NCBI GenBank assembly: GCA_019058295.1
Contig: JAHPZI010000030.1
Span: forward strand, 124,001 to 188,000
DNA: 64,000 nucleotides
Direction: 5' to 3'
DNA from: Promethearchaeota archaeon
GTDB taxonomy: Archaea; Asgardarchaeota; Lokiarchaeia; Sigyniarchaeales; SOKP01
The notes beneath the pieces are model-generated. The model searched no databases. It saw only the letters and a program-made list of their open reading frames with translations, and had not been told where the DNA came from. How positions within the stretch are numbered: position 1 is the stretch's first letter; the number at the start of each line of letters is the position of its first letter. Shown here piece after piece: positions 16,486 through 24,463 of the stretch. A program made the position numbers and the translations under genes.

Positions 16486-17565
16486 ATGACTGATTTAGTT
16501 TCTTTCAGAGGCGCTGAAATCCCGAAATCTGAAGCTGAAGTTCTAGAGGAGTTAGAAGCTTTAACAGAAAAACAATTTAAGTTAGTTGGTGAGATTATAA
16601 TTGATGTTGAAGTAGTGTTTTCAATCAAAAATAATCGAGTTATCGGGTTAGGACTACCTCTATGTAAACTAAAACAAGTTCCAGAGGTAATTGCTAAATT
16701 ACATTCACTTCAATCATTATCTTTACTAAATAATCGTATAGAGACTATTCCAGAATGGATTGGGGATTTGAAACACCTTAAAGTTTTACATTTAGGTCAG
16801 AATTATATTCGGACTCTTCCTAGTTCAATCGGAAATCTAAAGTCCTTAGAAGTATTAACTATATATGCCTCTGAGCTAGTTTCCTTACCAGAGTCAATCG
16901 GGAATCTTACATCATTAAAGGCTCTATGGTTACAGGATAATTATTTATTAAACACTCTTCCTGATTCAATAGGGAATTTAACATCTCTTGAAGAATTAGT
17001 ATTTCATGACCATGAAATTTTAAATCTCCCAGATTCGATGGGAAATCTAACGTCACTTAAGGAATTATATTTAATTGGAACAGGATTAAAAAGGATTCCA
17101 GAATGGATTGGGAATTTAACATCTTTAAAACTTCTCGATCTTAGCTTTAATGAGTTAAAAATCCTTCCAGAATCAATAGGAAAATTAAAATCACTTGAAA
17201 TTTTGAACTTAAAGCGTAATAAAATGGAACCACTTCCAAAATCAATATATAGTCTAACTGCTCTCAAAGAATTTCATGTGAATAGGAAAGTATATAAAAA
17301 GTCACCTGATTTAATAAAAATCTTAGAACAAAAAGGAGTTGATATTTCTAAATATGGAATAGATTTATTCAATGTGCTTGTTGCTATATCCTTAGGATTA
17401 CCTTTCTATATATTCATAACTTTTATTATAACTGTGGTTTTCATTAGTCAAGAAACAATTATAGTTATAATTATTCTTCTGACTTCAATATTTTTATATT
17501 ATCTTTTAGGAAGAGCTATAATTGATATTGGAACAAAAAGAAAAAATAAAAAAGATAAGGAATAA
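16486..17565 (+). CDS. Leucine-rich-repeat membrane protein
   Basis: A 359-residue protein. Residues about 65-275 hold around nine 23-residue leucine-rich repeats of the SDS22/Ras-suppressor type (LPESIGNLTSLKALWLQDN pattern). Two membrane helices follow near 291-315 and 322-342 and a Lys-rich tail ends the chain. The N-terminal MTDLVSFRGAEIPKSEAEVL is repeated in a decayed copy at 17614. The repeats lack a signal peptide and so would face the cytosol, anchored by the C-terminal helices. Such proteins mediate protein binding. Start ATG 16486 is supported by the conserved start in the copy. Confidence 0.75.
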   Translation: MTDLVSFRGAEIPKSEAEVLEELEALTEKQFKLVGEIIIDVEVVFSIKNNRVIGLGLPLCKLKQVPEVIAKLHSLQSLSLLNNRIETIPEWIGDLKHLKVLHLGQNYIRTLPSSIGNLKSLEVLTIYASELVSLPESIGNLTSLKALWLQDNYLLNTLPDSIGNLTSLEELVFHDHEILNLPDSMGNLTSLKELYLIGTGLKRIPEWIGNLTSLKLLDLSFNELKILPESIGKLKSLEILNLKRNKMEPLPKSIYSLTALKEFHVNRKVYKKSPDLIKILEQKGVDISKYGIDLFNVLVAISLGLPFYIFITFIITVVFISQETIIVIIILLTSIFLYYLLGRAIIDIGTKRKNKKDKE

Positions 17566-17613
17566 CTATTTGGATTTGAAATTTGAGATAAAATTCAATC
17601 GTGAACTTTAATT

Positions 17614-17730
17614 ATGAGTGAGTTAGATTCTTTCAGAGGCGCTGAAATTCCAAAAAAAGGAGCCGAAGTATTAGAAGAGTTAGAAATTTTAATAAAAAAA
17701 ACAATTCAAGTTAGTTGATGAGATTATGTA
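17614..17730 (+). pseudogene. Decayed 5' fragment of the LRR gene
   Basis: Reads MSELDSFRGAEIPKKGAEVL followed by EELEILIKK, nearly the same as the N-terminus of the LRR protein at 16486. An A-run frameshift follows, after which KQFKLVDEI continues in another frame before stops. No leucine-rich repeats remain. It is a truncated duplicate left by local rearrangement. Confidence 0.8.
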
Positions 17731-17766
17731 TTGCAAAATATGTTTTGTATAAAATAGTGAAGAATT

Positions 17767-18426
17767 ATGAAAGCCAATAGGGAAAGATGTATTTACTGCG
17801 ACTCCGTACTTAAAAGAAGCAAGTTAAGTTGTCCTCAATGTAATGAAAAAATTTTTACTAAAGAGAATTATATTAAAAATCTCCCGTGGCTTTTTATTTT
17901 ACGCACATTAATAATAGCTAGTATTATACTTGCTATTATAATGTTCTCAGGGTGGTTATTTGTATTTTTAATTTCAGGGAATGACGCTTTAAGGTTTGTT
18001 GTTATTTTTTATATAGGATTAATAGTTGCTATGATATCTGCTTTAATTATACATAAAATATTTGAAAGTGGACAATTTATAATCTCAAATAAAAGTATTC
18101 AATTTAAGATGAGGAATGAGAAAGCTATTGAATTTGTATGGAATGAAATAAATAAAATAGAAATAATAAAAGAAAGATATCGAACGAGGTCAGGTTCAGA
18201 AACAGGATCCTCAATTGTAACAGGATATAACCTAAAATTCTATCTTCCCGAAGGAGAAAGATCTTTGAGACTTTGGTGTTTATACTTTACAAGAGACAAA
18301 TCTGTTGAAAAAGTAATTGAACTAATAAAAGAATTCTCTAAATATTTTAAGAAAGAAATAAAGGAATCAGACGATTTAGAAGATATTAAATATCGTAGAT
18401 TCGATTGTCCCAAAAAAATAAAATAG
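17767..18426 (+). CDS. Zinc-ribbon membrane protein with PH-like domain
   Basis: A 219-residue protein. An N-terminal zinc ribbon CIYCDSVLKRSKLSCPQC (residues 8-25) is followed by two membrane helices near 40-65 and 73-95. The cytosolic part has QFIISNKSIQFK and FVWNEINKIEII, a PH-like beta pattern, and ends in charged helices. It is located between the two paralogous bPH2-like genes and may belong to the same membrane assembly. No named family recognised. Confidence 0.5.
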   Translation: MKANRERCIYCDSVLKRSKLSCPQCNEKIFTKENYIKNLPWLFILRTLIIASIILAIIMFSGWLFVFLISGNDALRFVVIFYIGLIVAMISALIIHKIFESGQFIISNKSIQFKMRNEKAIEFVWNEINKIEIIKERYRTRSGSETGSSIVTGYNLKFYLPEGERSLRLWCLYFTRDKSVEKVIELIKEFSKYFKKEIKESDDLEDIKYRRFDCPKKIK

Positions 18427-18451
18427 ATTTTTTAGATTGAATATTAAATGT

Positions 18452-18499
18452 TTAGGAATGAAATAATAGACAAAAACTCATTGAGAATATGGAAAAAAT
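18452..18499 (+). repeat. 48-bp promoter/start duplication, copy 2
   Basis: Second copy of the block at 15694-15741 (47 of 48 identical). It covers the upstream region and the first codons of the paralog at 18489 and fixes ATG 18489 as the start, since the conserved ATG is shared. Confidence 0.75.
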
Positions 18500-19130
18500 T
18501 GAAGCTTTATTAGAAGAGGATGAGAGAATCTTATGGAAACATGTTAAGATTGAATATATCTTGAGATATATTTATAAGGCAATAATTGTTAGCTTGTTTA
18601 TTCCAAGCTTTATTCTCATATTTTTTCTTCTAATTTATTTATTTGGTGAGATAAAAAGTATTTTAATGTTGATACTCTTTTGTGTCATCCTCCTGTCTAT
18701 GGAGGTTGCTGTTATTTTTATTTTTTATGAAGATTTTGAGACTAAAAAGAAATCTTTTGAAAATATCCATTTAAACCTTAAAGATTATAAAAAATACAAT
18801 GAAATGTACATCATAACGAATAAGAGATGGTTTCATAAACATTATGGCTATACGGAAGAATTTATCTGCGATGCTTATTCATTTCATCAACAAAAAGATG
18901 AGATTCTGTTTTTTCCTTTTAATTCTATTAAAATAATTAGATTTGAATTGAAAAAACGCAAAATTACATTTTTTAATAATTATGATCTTTATATTATGAA
19001 GAGCGGATTAGAATATGAAATATCTTCAAAATCGGATTTTCAGGAATTAGTGAGGATTATTAAAGATACTTTTCCAATTGAAAAAGAAGAACTTCATAAG
19101 AAAGGAGAGATATTATTTTTACAGAATTAA
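18489..19130 (+). CDS. Membrane protein with PH-like (bPH2) domain, paralog B
   Basis: A 213-residue paralog of the protein at 15731. It begins MEKIEALLEEDERILWKH, has two membrane helices at about 30-50 and 55-80, and a cytosolic domain with YIITNKRWFHKHYGY and FNSIKIIRFEL. The two proteins have diverged much more in sequence than their common 48-bp upstream block, which suggests a retained regulatory leader or gene conversion there. Function unknown. Confidence 0.5.
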   Translation: MEKIEALLEEDERILWKHVKIEYILRYIYKAIIVSLFIPSFILIFFLLIYLFGEIKSILMLILFCVILLSMEVAVIFIFYEDFETKKKSFENIHLNLKDYKKYNEMYIITNKRWFHKHYGYTEEFICDAYSFHQQKDEILFFPFNSIKIIRFELKKRKITFFNNYDLYIMKSGLEYEISSKSDFQELVRIIKDTFPIEKEELHKKGEILFLQN

Positions 19131-19162
19131 TTTTAACATTCAGAGAATCTTATATCTTGGAC

Positions 19163-19215
19163 TAAATATAATATTTATATAGCGAAGAATCGCAATATAT
19201 ATTAAGATAAAATTC
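19163..19215. repeat. 53-bp hairpin repeat, copy 2, with 17-bp flanking repeat
   Basis: Second copy of 14503-14555, with loop AAGAAT (19185-19190). It lies directly upstream of the gene at 19230 and could serve as its promoter or leader hairpin. A 17-bp exact repeat (AGAGAATCTTATATCTT) precedes it at 19142-19158 and recurs at 19709-19725, so the gene at 19230 is bracketed by repeats. A shorter related piece occurs near 15645-15670. Confidence 0.7.
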
Positions 19216-19229
19216 AAGTTGTATAAATT

Positions 19230-19664
19230 GTGGTAAAGAAGTTTCGAAGAGATAGAATAGATGAAGTTTCAATAGTTTATATGCGGTTGGTTTTTTTAGG
19301 TTTTGTTTTAAGCCTTAGTACTGCTGGAATATGTTTACTATTATACGATTTTCTTCCTAAAATTTTAGCATCATTTATTATATCAATAAGCATTAGTCTC
19401 ACATTAATATTTTTTTACTTATTTGACCGAATTTTCCTTTTTCTTCCGAGTTATACTGGGGGGATAATGTTTTTTTTGCTCGGAATAACTCTTTTTTTGA
19501 TATTTCTTATATATGATCCATTTGGAGATATTACCCTGATCGCATTTCTAATTCTCACATTTGTTATGACAGTCTTCGGAATTATCTATATTTATGAAGG
19601 AATAAGATTTAGTCTCGAACAAAGAAAGAAGAAAAAATCCAAGAAACATGGAAAAAAAAGCTAA
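19230..19664 (+). CDS. Small four-helix membrane protein
   Basis: A 144-residue protein that starts with GTG 19230. It has four hydrophobic segments (about residues 15-35, 40-65, 70-92 and 98-125) and a Lys-rich cytosolic tail RKKKKSKKHGKK. No family recognised. It is bracketed by the 17-bp repeats at 19142 and 19709 and follows the 53-bp hairpin repeat, so it may have been inserted or copied as a unit with them. Confidence 0.5.
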   Translation: MVKKFRRDRIDEVSIVYMRLVFLGFVLSLSTAGICLLLYDFLPKILASFIISISISLTLIFFYLFDRIFLFLPSYTGGIMFFLLGITLFLIFLIYDPFGDITLIAFLILTFVMTVFGIIYIYEGIRFSLEQRKKKKSKKHGKKS

Positions 19665-19833
19665 ATACGATATTTAGGAAGAAAAAGCAGAAATTATTAA
19701 TTAGATTTAGAGAATCTTATATCTTAGAATAGATATATGACTTCTCAATGTGATTTAAATAGAGTAGTTTAAAACCTTTTTTTTAAAAAATTGAATTGAT
19801 GTTAATATTCATTTTTTTTACTTTTGATAAATA

Positions 19834-19843
19834 TTTATAAATA
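19834..19843 (+). promoter_or_regulatory. TATA box of the GIY-YIG gene
   Basis: TTTATAAATA at 19834-19843 is a near-ideal archaeal TATA box. Transcription would start about 25 nt downstream, near 19866, leaving almost no leader before ATG 19872. This decides the start: the upstream TTG 19824 in the same frame lies ahead of the box and could not be translated from this promoter. Confidence 0.55.
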
Positions 19844-19871
19844 CCGGGGTATAATTAGTTCTGTATTTATT

Positions 19872-21335
19872 ATGATTGAAAAAAAAGAGAATAATGATAT
19901 TTATTTAGATTATGAAAACCATCGTTGTATTAGCGGACATTGTAAACCAAATCAACGAGCCATTTTTGGAAAAGCTTTAAAAAATTCTCAGGGAAAAATA
20001 ACTTTCAAAAAATTTGATGTTTTTACAAGTTCTGAGTGGGGTAATTATTATGGAATTATTTATAGAATCATTGATACTAATAAGGATAATTCATTACAAA
20101 GAAGAAAATTTTACATCGGGAGAACAATCCAAAAGCTAAAAGAGAGGTTTAGACAACATTTCAAAAGTCCTCCAAATTCTTTTCTTGCCAAAGCTTTTGC
20201 TCGTTATAATAAAAGATTTACAATTGTTGAAAATGGGATAATAAATGACTCAATGTCATACAGAACTAAAGGTGGTGAATTTATTATTGAAGTACTTAAA
20301 TATTGTATCGATGTCGATTCAATTAATAAAAATGAAATCGACGAAATTGAACGCCATCAATCATGGATTACTAAATATGGTACTCATTATGGTTATAATA
20401 TAAATAGAGGTGGAGGAGATCGTGGGGTTCCTAAGGAAGGGCAAAAGGGCGAAGATCACTATAGATGGATAAATATAGATGAAGGTTTATTAATTCAATT
20501 AATTCAAAAAGGATTATTATTGGATGAAATCGCAGGTGAATTTGGTACATCAACTCCTACGATTGAAAGAAGAATTAGGGATTTTAAAATTAAATATAGT
20601 GTAAAAAATATAACTGAAGCCAGAAAATTATTTGGCGGGGAACAAAAAGCCAATAAAAGGAGAAGTTATATTAATTCAATGGCTCATCCAAATAAAAAAA
20701 TAATCTTAGATGAAGATATGATTGAACAAATTGAACTATTAAAAACCAGATTAGAAATTCAAAAAATTCTAAAAATAGGGCATGTCCAATTTTATGATAA
20801 GTTGAATGAAATGGGATATGAAGGGTTAGATGATATTCGAGATGATCTGGGTGTATTAGAAGATTATAAAAAACAGTATGCAGAGAGATTGAGCAGATCA
20901 TTGTCAAAAGATGTTGATATAGATAAATTTATCGAAGCGATTATATCTGGTTTAAATAAAGAGGAGCTAGAAGAAAAATTTGGAATTGGTGATATATTGT
21001 TTTATAAGACATTAAAAAAGATTGGATACGATAGTCTTCCTATTGCTAGAAAGGATTTAGGTGGGCAATTAAATTTTGAATTTCGAAGATATATAAAATA
21101 TTCTAAACATGTTTTAGAAGCTTTGAATGTTCTTTTGAAAAATAATAAAGATTTTACAGCACAAATGCTTGGTGAAAGTTTAAATATATCAGAAAACGGT
21201 GCTTACCATCATATATCAAAACATTTAATACGTTATGGATTAGTTGAAGAACTCCCAAATCAAGAATATAGAAAAAAAAGACGATATAGATTAACTAATT
21301 TTGGGAATGAATTATTGTATAAGCTATTTTCTTAG
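19872..21335 (+). CDS. GIY-YIG nuclease-domain protein with repeated helix-turn-helix modules
   Basis: A 487-residue protein. The GIY-YIG nuclease domain (about residues 58-170) has GIIY at 61-64, FYIGRT at 80-85 and LKERFRQHF near 89-97, then a conserved-looking YGYNINRGG. A helix-turn-helix follows (LLLDEIAGEFGTSTPTIERR), then two related units that both end with a DLG motif (near 20850 and 21055). A C-terminal winged helix (ISENGAYHHISKHLIRYG) closes the chain. Nuclease plus DNA-binding repeats resemble free-standing homing endonucleases, but it may also be a regulator. It stands alone with its own promoter. Confidence 0.75.
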   Translation: MIEKKENNDIYLDYENHRCISGHCKPNQRAIFGKALKNSQGKITFKKFDVFTSSEWGNYYGIIYRIIDTNKDNSLQRRKFYIGRTIQKLKERFRQHFKSPPNSFLAKAFARYNKRFTIVENGIINDSMSYRTKGGEFIIEVLKYCIDVDSINKNEIDEIERHQSWITKYGTHYGYNINRGGGDRGVPKEGQKGEDHYRWINIDEGLLIQLIQKGLLLDEIAGEFGTSTPTIERRIRDFKIKYSVKNITEARKLFGGEQKANKRRSYINSMAHPNKKIILDEDMIEQIELLKTRLEIQKILKIGHVQFYDKLNEMGYEGLDDIRDDLGVLEDYKKQYAERLSRSLSKDVDIDKFIEAIISGLNKEELEEKFGIGDILFYKTLKKIGYDSLPIARKDLGGQLNFEFRRYIKYSKHVLEALNVLLKNNKDFTAQMLGESLNISENGAYHHISKHLIRYGLVEELPNQEYRKKRRYRLTNFGNELLYKLFS

Positions 21336-21489
21336 TATTTTTATAGATAAAGTCATTTTAACTTCTGTATTAGTTAATTTGTAATTAGCAAGTAAAAAAT
21401 ATCTATAGAATTACAAAAAATTATTATTATTTTTTTAACTTTTTATACTACTGTAAAAAGTATTTAAGAATCTTCGATGTGATGATAAA

Positions 21490-22149
21490 TTGAAAAGAAT
21501 TGTGCTTCTGGGAGCACCAGGAAGTGGTAAAGGAACCTTTTCTGCGCAAATAAAGAAGGTCTTGCCAGATATTATTCATGTTAGTACTGGAGATATATTT
21601 AGAGAAAACGTAAAGAATAACACTGAATTAGGAAAAAAAGCTAAATCATATATGGATCGTGGAGAGCTTGTTCCAGACAGTTTAGTTATCGATCTTGTTA
21701 TAGATAGATTAAATAAAAAAGATATTCTTGAAAATGGATTCATTTTGGACGGTTTTCCAAGAAATATTGAACAAAGTAATGCATTACAGGAGAACAGTAG
21801 CATTGACATTGTACTTTTACTAGAAGTCAGTAGAGACGTCATAACGAAAAGAATTTTAGGAAGGTTTGGTTGTAATAAATGTGGCGAGATATATAATAAA
21901 TATACCTTACCGCCTAAAATAGAAAAAGGGGAGGATCAATGGATTTGCGATAAATGTGGCGCCGAAATAAAATTTGAGCAAAGAAGCGACGATACTGAAG
22001 AAACATTGAAGAATCGTCTAGATGCCTACGAAAAAAATGCCAAACCGATAATTAAATATTATAAAAAGAAGAAATTATTGAAAAAGGTTGACGCCGAAAA
22101 TACTTTAGAATTGTCTGCTGCTGATATTAAAAAAATAATTGAAGTTTAG
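21490..22149 (+). CDS. adk: Adenylate kinase with zinc-binding LID
   Basis: Converts ATP + AMP to two ADP. It has 219 residues, with P-loop GAPGSGKG at 8-15, STGD, DGFPRN near 87-92, and a LID domain with four Cys (C128, C131, C153, C156) for a structural zinc. This is the long bacterial/eukaryotic adenylate kinase type, not the trimeric archaeal AdkA. The start is TTG 21490, giving MKRIVLLGAPGSGKG, directly before the P-loop as expected. A TATA-like TTTTTATACTA lies near 21440. aroD follows after 22 nt, so the two may be co-transcribed. Confidence 0.95.
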   Translation: MKRIVLLGAPGSGKGTFSAQIKKVLPDIIHVSTGDIFRENVKNNTELGKKAKSYMDRGELVPDSLVIDLVIDRLNKKDILENGFILDGFPRNIEQSNALQENSSIDIVLLLEVSRDVITKRILGRFGCNKCGEIYNKYTLPPKIEKGEDQWICDKCGAEIKFEQRSDDTEETLKNRLDAYEKNAKPIIKYYKKKKLLKKVDAENTLELSAADIKKIIEV

Positions 22150-22171
22150 TATAAAATCAAATTGATATTAC

Positions 22172-22924
22172 ATGAAATTTAACATTTGCGTTGCAATTCC
22201 AATTAAATCAGGAAATGTAAAGGAGAATGAAGAAATAATTAAAAGAGTGTTAGAAACTAAGCCTGATCTAATTGAATTTAGATTTGATTACATTGATGAA
22301 ATTTCGGAATTAACACCTGATTTTATAAAGAGCTTACTAGATCTTGTAGGATCTAATATTTTATCCATTTTTACATTTAGGGATCCCTCTGAAGGAGGTC
22401 AATGCGATTTAAATAAAGAAGAGCGCATAAAAATAATAAAATTATTGATTGAAGCTCAGCCTGAATATCTTGATATTGAAATGAACACAGAAATAGAAAA
22501 TCTAAGAGAAATTATAAATTTCGCTAATGAAAATGTAAAGCTCATATTTTCTTATCATGATTTTGATAAAACCCCATCTTTGGAAGTGGCAACTAGTATA
22601 TTTGAAAAATTTAAAGATAAATTACTTAATAATCATTTAGTTGATTTTTTAAGTTTTAAAAAAATTACTTATAAATTGATATTTACTGCTAAAAAATTTG
22701 AAGATAACTTAATTCCAATAAAATTATGTAGAGATATATCTGCGAAAGAAAAAAATCAGGGCATTATTAGTTTTTGTATGGGAGAATTAGGCATTTTCTC
22801 AAGAATAACATGTGCAAAGCTTGGCTCACTCTTAACTTATGGTTCTTTAGAGGATAAAACTGCACCAGGACAAATAAATATTAAAAAAATTAGAGAAATA
22901 CATCAATTATTATTTAATAATTAA
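22172..22924 (+). CDS. aroD: 3-dehydroquinate dehydratase, type I
   Basis: Third step of the shikimate pathway, via a Schiff base. The 250 residues carry the type I pattern: LIEFRFDYIDE near the start, FTFRDPSEGG, the catalytic His in SYHDF near residue 130, and the Schiff-base Lys expected in the stretch around FLSFKKITYK near 155-165. The closing SLLTYGSLEDKTAPGQ is typical of the family. It follows adk by 22 nt and precedes GH20 by 9 nt. aroK and aroE lie within 8 kb but on separate transcripts. Confidence 0.92.
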   Translation: MKFNICVAIPIKSGNVKENEEIIKRVLETKPDLIEFRFDYIDEISELTPDFIKSLLDLVGSNILSIFTFRDPSEGGQCDLNKEERIKIIKLLIEAQPEYLDIEMNTEIENLREIINFANENVKLIFSYHDFDKTPSLEVATSIFEKFKDKLLNNHLVDFLSFKKITYKLIFTAKKFEDNLIPIKLCRDISAKEKNQGIISFCMGELGIFSRITCAKLGSLLTYGSLEDKTAPGQINIKKIREIHQLLFNN

Positions 22925-22933
22925 AAATTAGAA

Positions 22934-24463
22934 ATGACGCTAAAAAAGGAAAGATCAATTTCAGAAATTTCCATTATACCCGAACCAGTAAAGATTATTC
23001 CGGAAGATGGAGAATTTATTTTAACCAATAAGACAGTTATTCTAACGGATGCACAATTAAAAAAGAATGCTGAATTTTTAAAAAAAATACTAACTCAAGC
23101 GACGGGTTTTAATCTACCCATCAAAGAGATCCCTCCAAGAGATAAAGATTCCAATGTTATAATCCTTAAAGTTAATGATAATAACAAAAAATTAAAGCCA
23201 GAAGGATATTCTCTTCATATTTCTCCAACAGAGATTAATATATCTGCTATCACGCCCGCAGGAGTATTTTATGGCATCCAAACATTATTACAGATTCTTC
23301 CCCCTGAAATAGAAAGTTCCAATGCAACAAACTTAGTATGGGCTATTCTATGTGTTAAAATTGAGGATTATCCCCGTTTTCCTTGGAGAGGATTTATGCT
23401 GGACGAATCAAGACACTTTTTTGGCAAAGATGTAGTAAAAAAATTGCTTGATCAAATGGCGCGTCTAAAATTTAATAAGTTTCATTGGCATCTTACAGAT
23501 GATCAAGGCTGGCGCATTGAGATAAAAAAATATCCTCTTCTTACAGAGATAGGATCGAAAAGGAAAGGAACAATCACTCCTCAAAATCGATTAGATGGAA
23601 TTCCTGTTTCTGGTTTTTATTCACAAAATGACTTAAAAGAAATTATTGATTATGCTGCTGAACGATTTATTACAATTATTCCTGAAATAGATGTTCCCGG
23701 TCATACTACAGCATTTATCGCTTCATATCCAGAGTTAAGCTGTACAGGTGGACCCTTCGAGGTCAGCACTCATTTTGGTATTCATAGAGAGGTTTTATGT
23801 ATAGGAAAAGAAAAAACATTTCAAGTTGTCCAAGATATTTTTGATGAAATCATAGAGATCTTTCCTTCTGAGATAATTCATACTGGGGGAGATGAAACTC
23901 CTACAAGAAGATGGAAAAGATGTCCTGATTGTCAAACTCGATTGAATAAAGAAGGGCTTGAGAAATTAGGAGATTTACAAGTTTACTTCACAAATAGAAT
24001 TGCGGATTACTTATCTTCTCAAGGATGCAGATTAATGGGTTGGAATGAAATTCTAAATGAAAAGTTATCTAAAAATGCCGTTTGCCAATATTGGTTCGGT
24101 CAAATATTGGAAGTTATAGATCATATAAGAAACGGAAGGGACGTAATTATGTCAGAAATGACTGCTGTCTATTTAAATTATCCTTATAAAATAACTCCAT
24201 TAATTAAAACTTATCAATATGATCCTATTCCAAATGATTTAGAAGAAAAATATCATCAATATATCCTTGGAATTGAAGCTTGTTTATGGGCTGAATTTGT
24301 TAAAGATCGTAAGCGTTTGGAATGGCAAGTATTTCCGCGCCTAATTGCTGTAGCAGAAACAGGATGGACTCCTAAAAAGAAAAAGAATTTCAACTCATTT
24401 GAAAAACGTCTTGATTCTTATCTTAAAAGATTAGAAATAAGTGGAATTAATTACGGTCAGTAA
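22934..24463 (+). CDS. Beta-N-acetylhexosaminidase (GH20)
   Basis: Removes terminal beta-linked GlcNAc or GalNAc by substrate-assisted catalysis. The 509 residues contain the GH20 N-terminal alpha/beta domain (about 1-140) and catalytic barrel, with FPWRGFMLDESRHF, FNKFHWHLTDDQGWRIE, EIDVPGHTTAF and the catalytic Asp-Glu pair in HTGGDETP. No signal peptide is visible, so it is likely cytosolic and acts on imported oligosaccharides. It starts 9 nt after aroD. Its end overlaps the convergent thiolase-like gene by 17 nt. Confidence 0.93.
   Translation: MTLKKERSISEISIIPEPVKIIPEDGEFILTNKTVILTDAQLKKNAEFLKKILTQATGFNLPIKEIPPRDKDSNVIILKVNDNNKKLKPEGYSLHISPTEINISAITPAGVFYGIQTLLQILPPEIESSNATNLVWAILCVKIEDYPRFPWRGFMLDESRHFFGKDVVKKLLDQMARLKFNKFHWHLTDDQGWRIEIKKYPLLTEIGSKRKGTITPQNRLDGIPVSGFYSQNDLKEIIDYAAERFITIIPEIDVPGHTTAFIASYPELSCTGGPFEVSTHFGIHREVLCIGKEKTFQVVQDIFDEIIEIFPSEIIHTGGDETPTRRWKRCPDCQTRLNKEGLEKLGDLQVYFTNRIADYLSSQGCRLMGWNEILNEKLSKNAVCQYWFGQILEVIDHIRNGRDVIMSEMTAVYLNYPYKITPLIKTYQYDPIPNDLEEKYHQYILGIEACLWAEFVKDRKRLEWQVFPRLIAVAETGWTPKKKKNFNSFEKRLDSYLKRLEISGINYGQ

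Noticed and set aside
14503..19215. A CRISPR-like or transposon interpretation of the 53-bp repeat.
   Set aside because: Only two copies, far apart, with no spacers, no terminal inverted repeats and no transposase.
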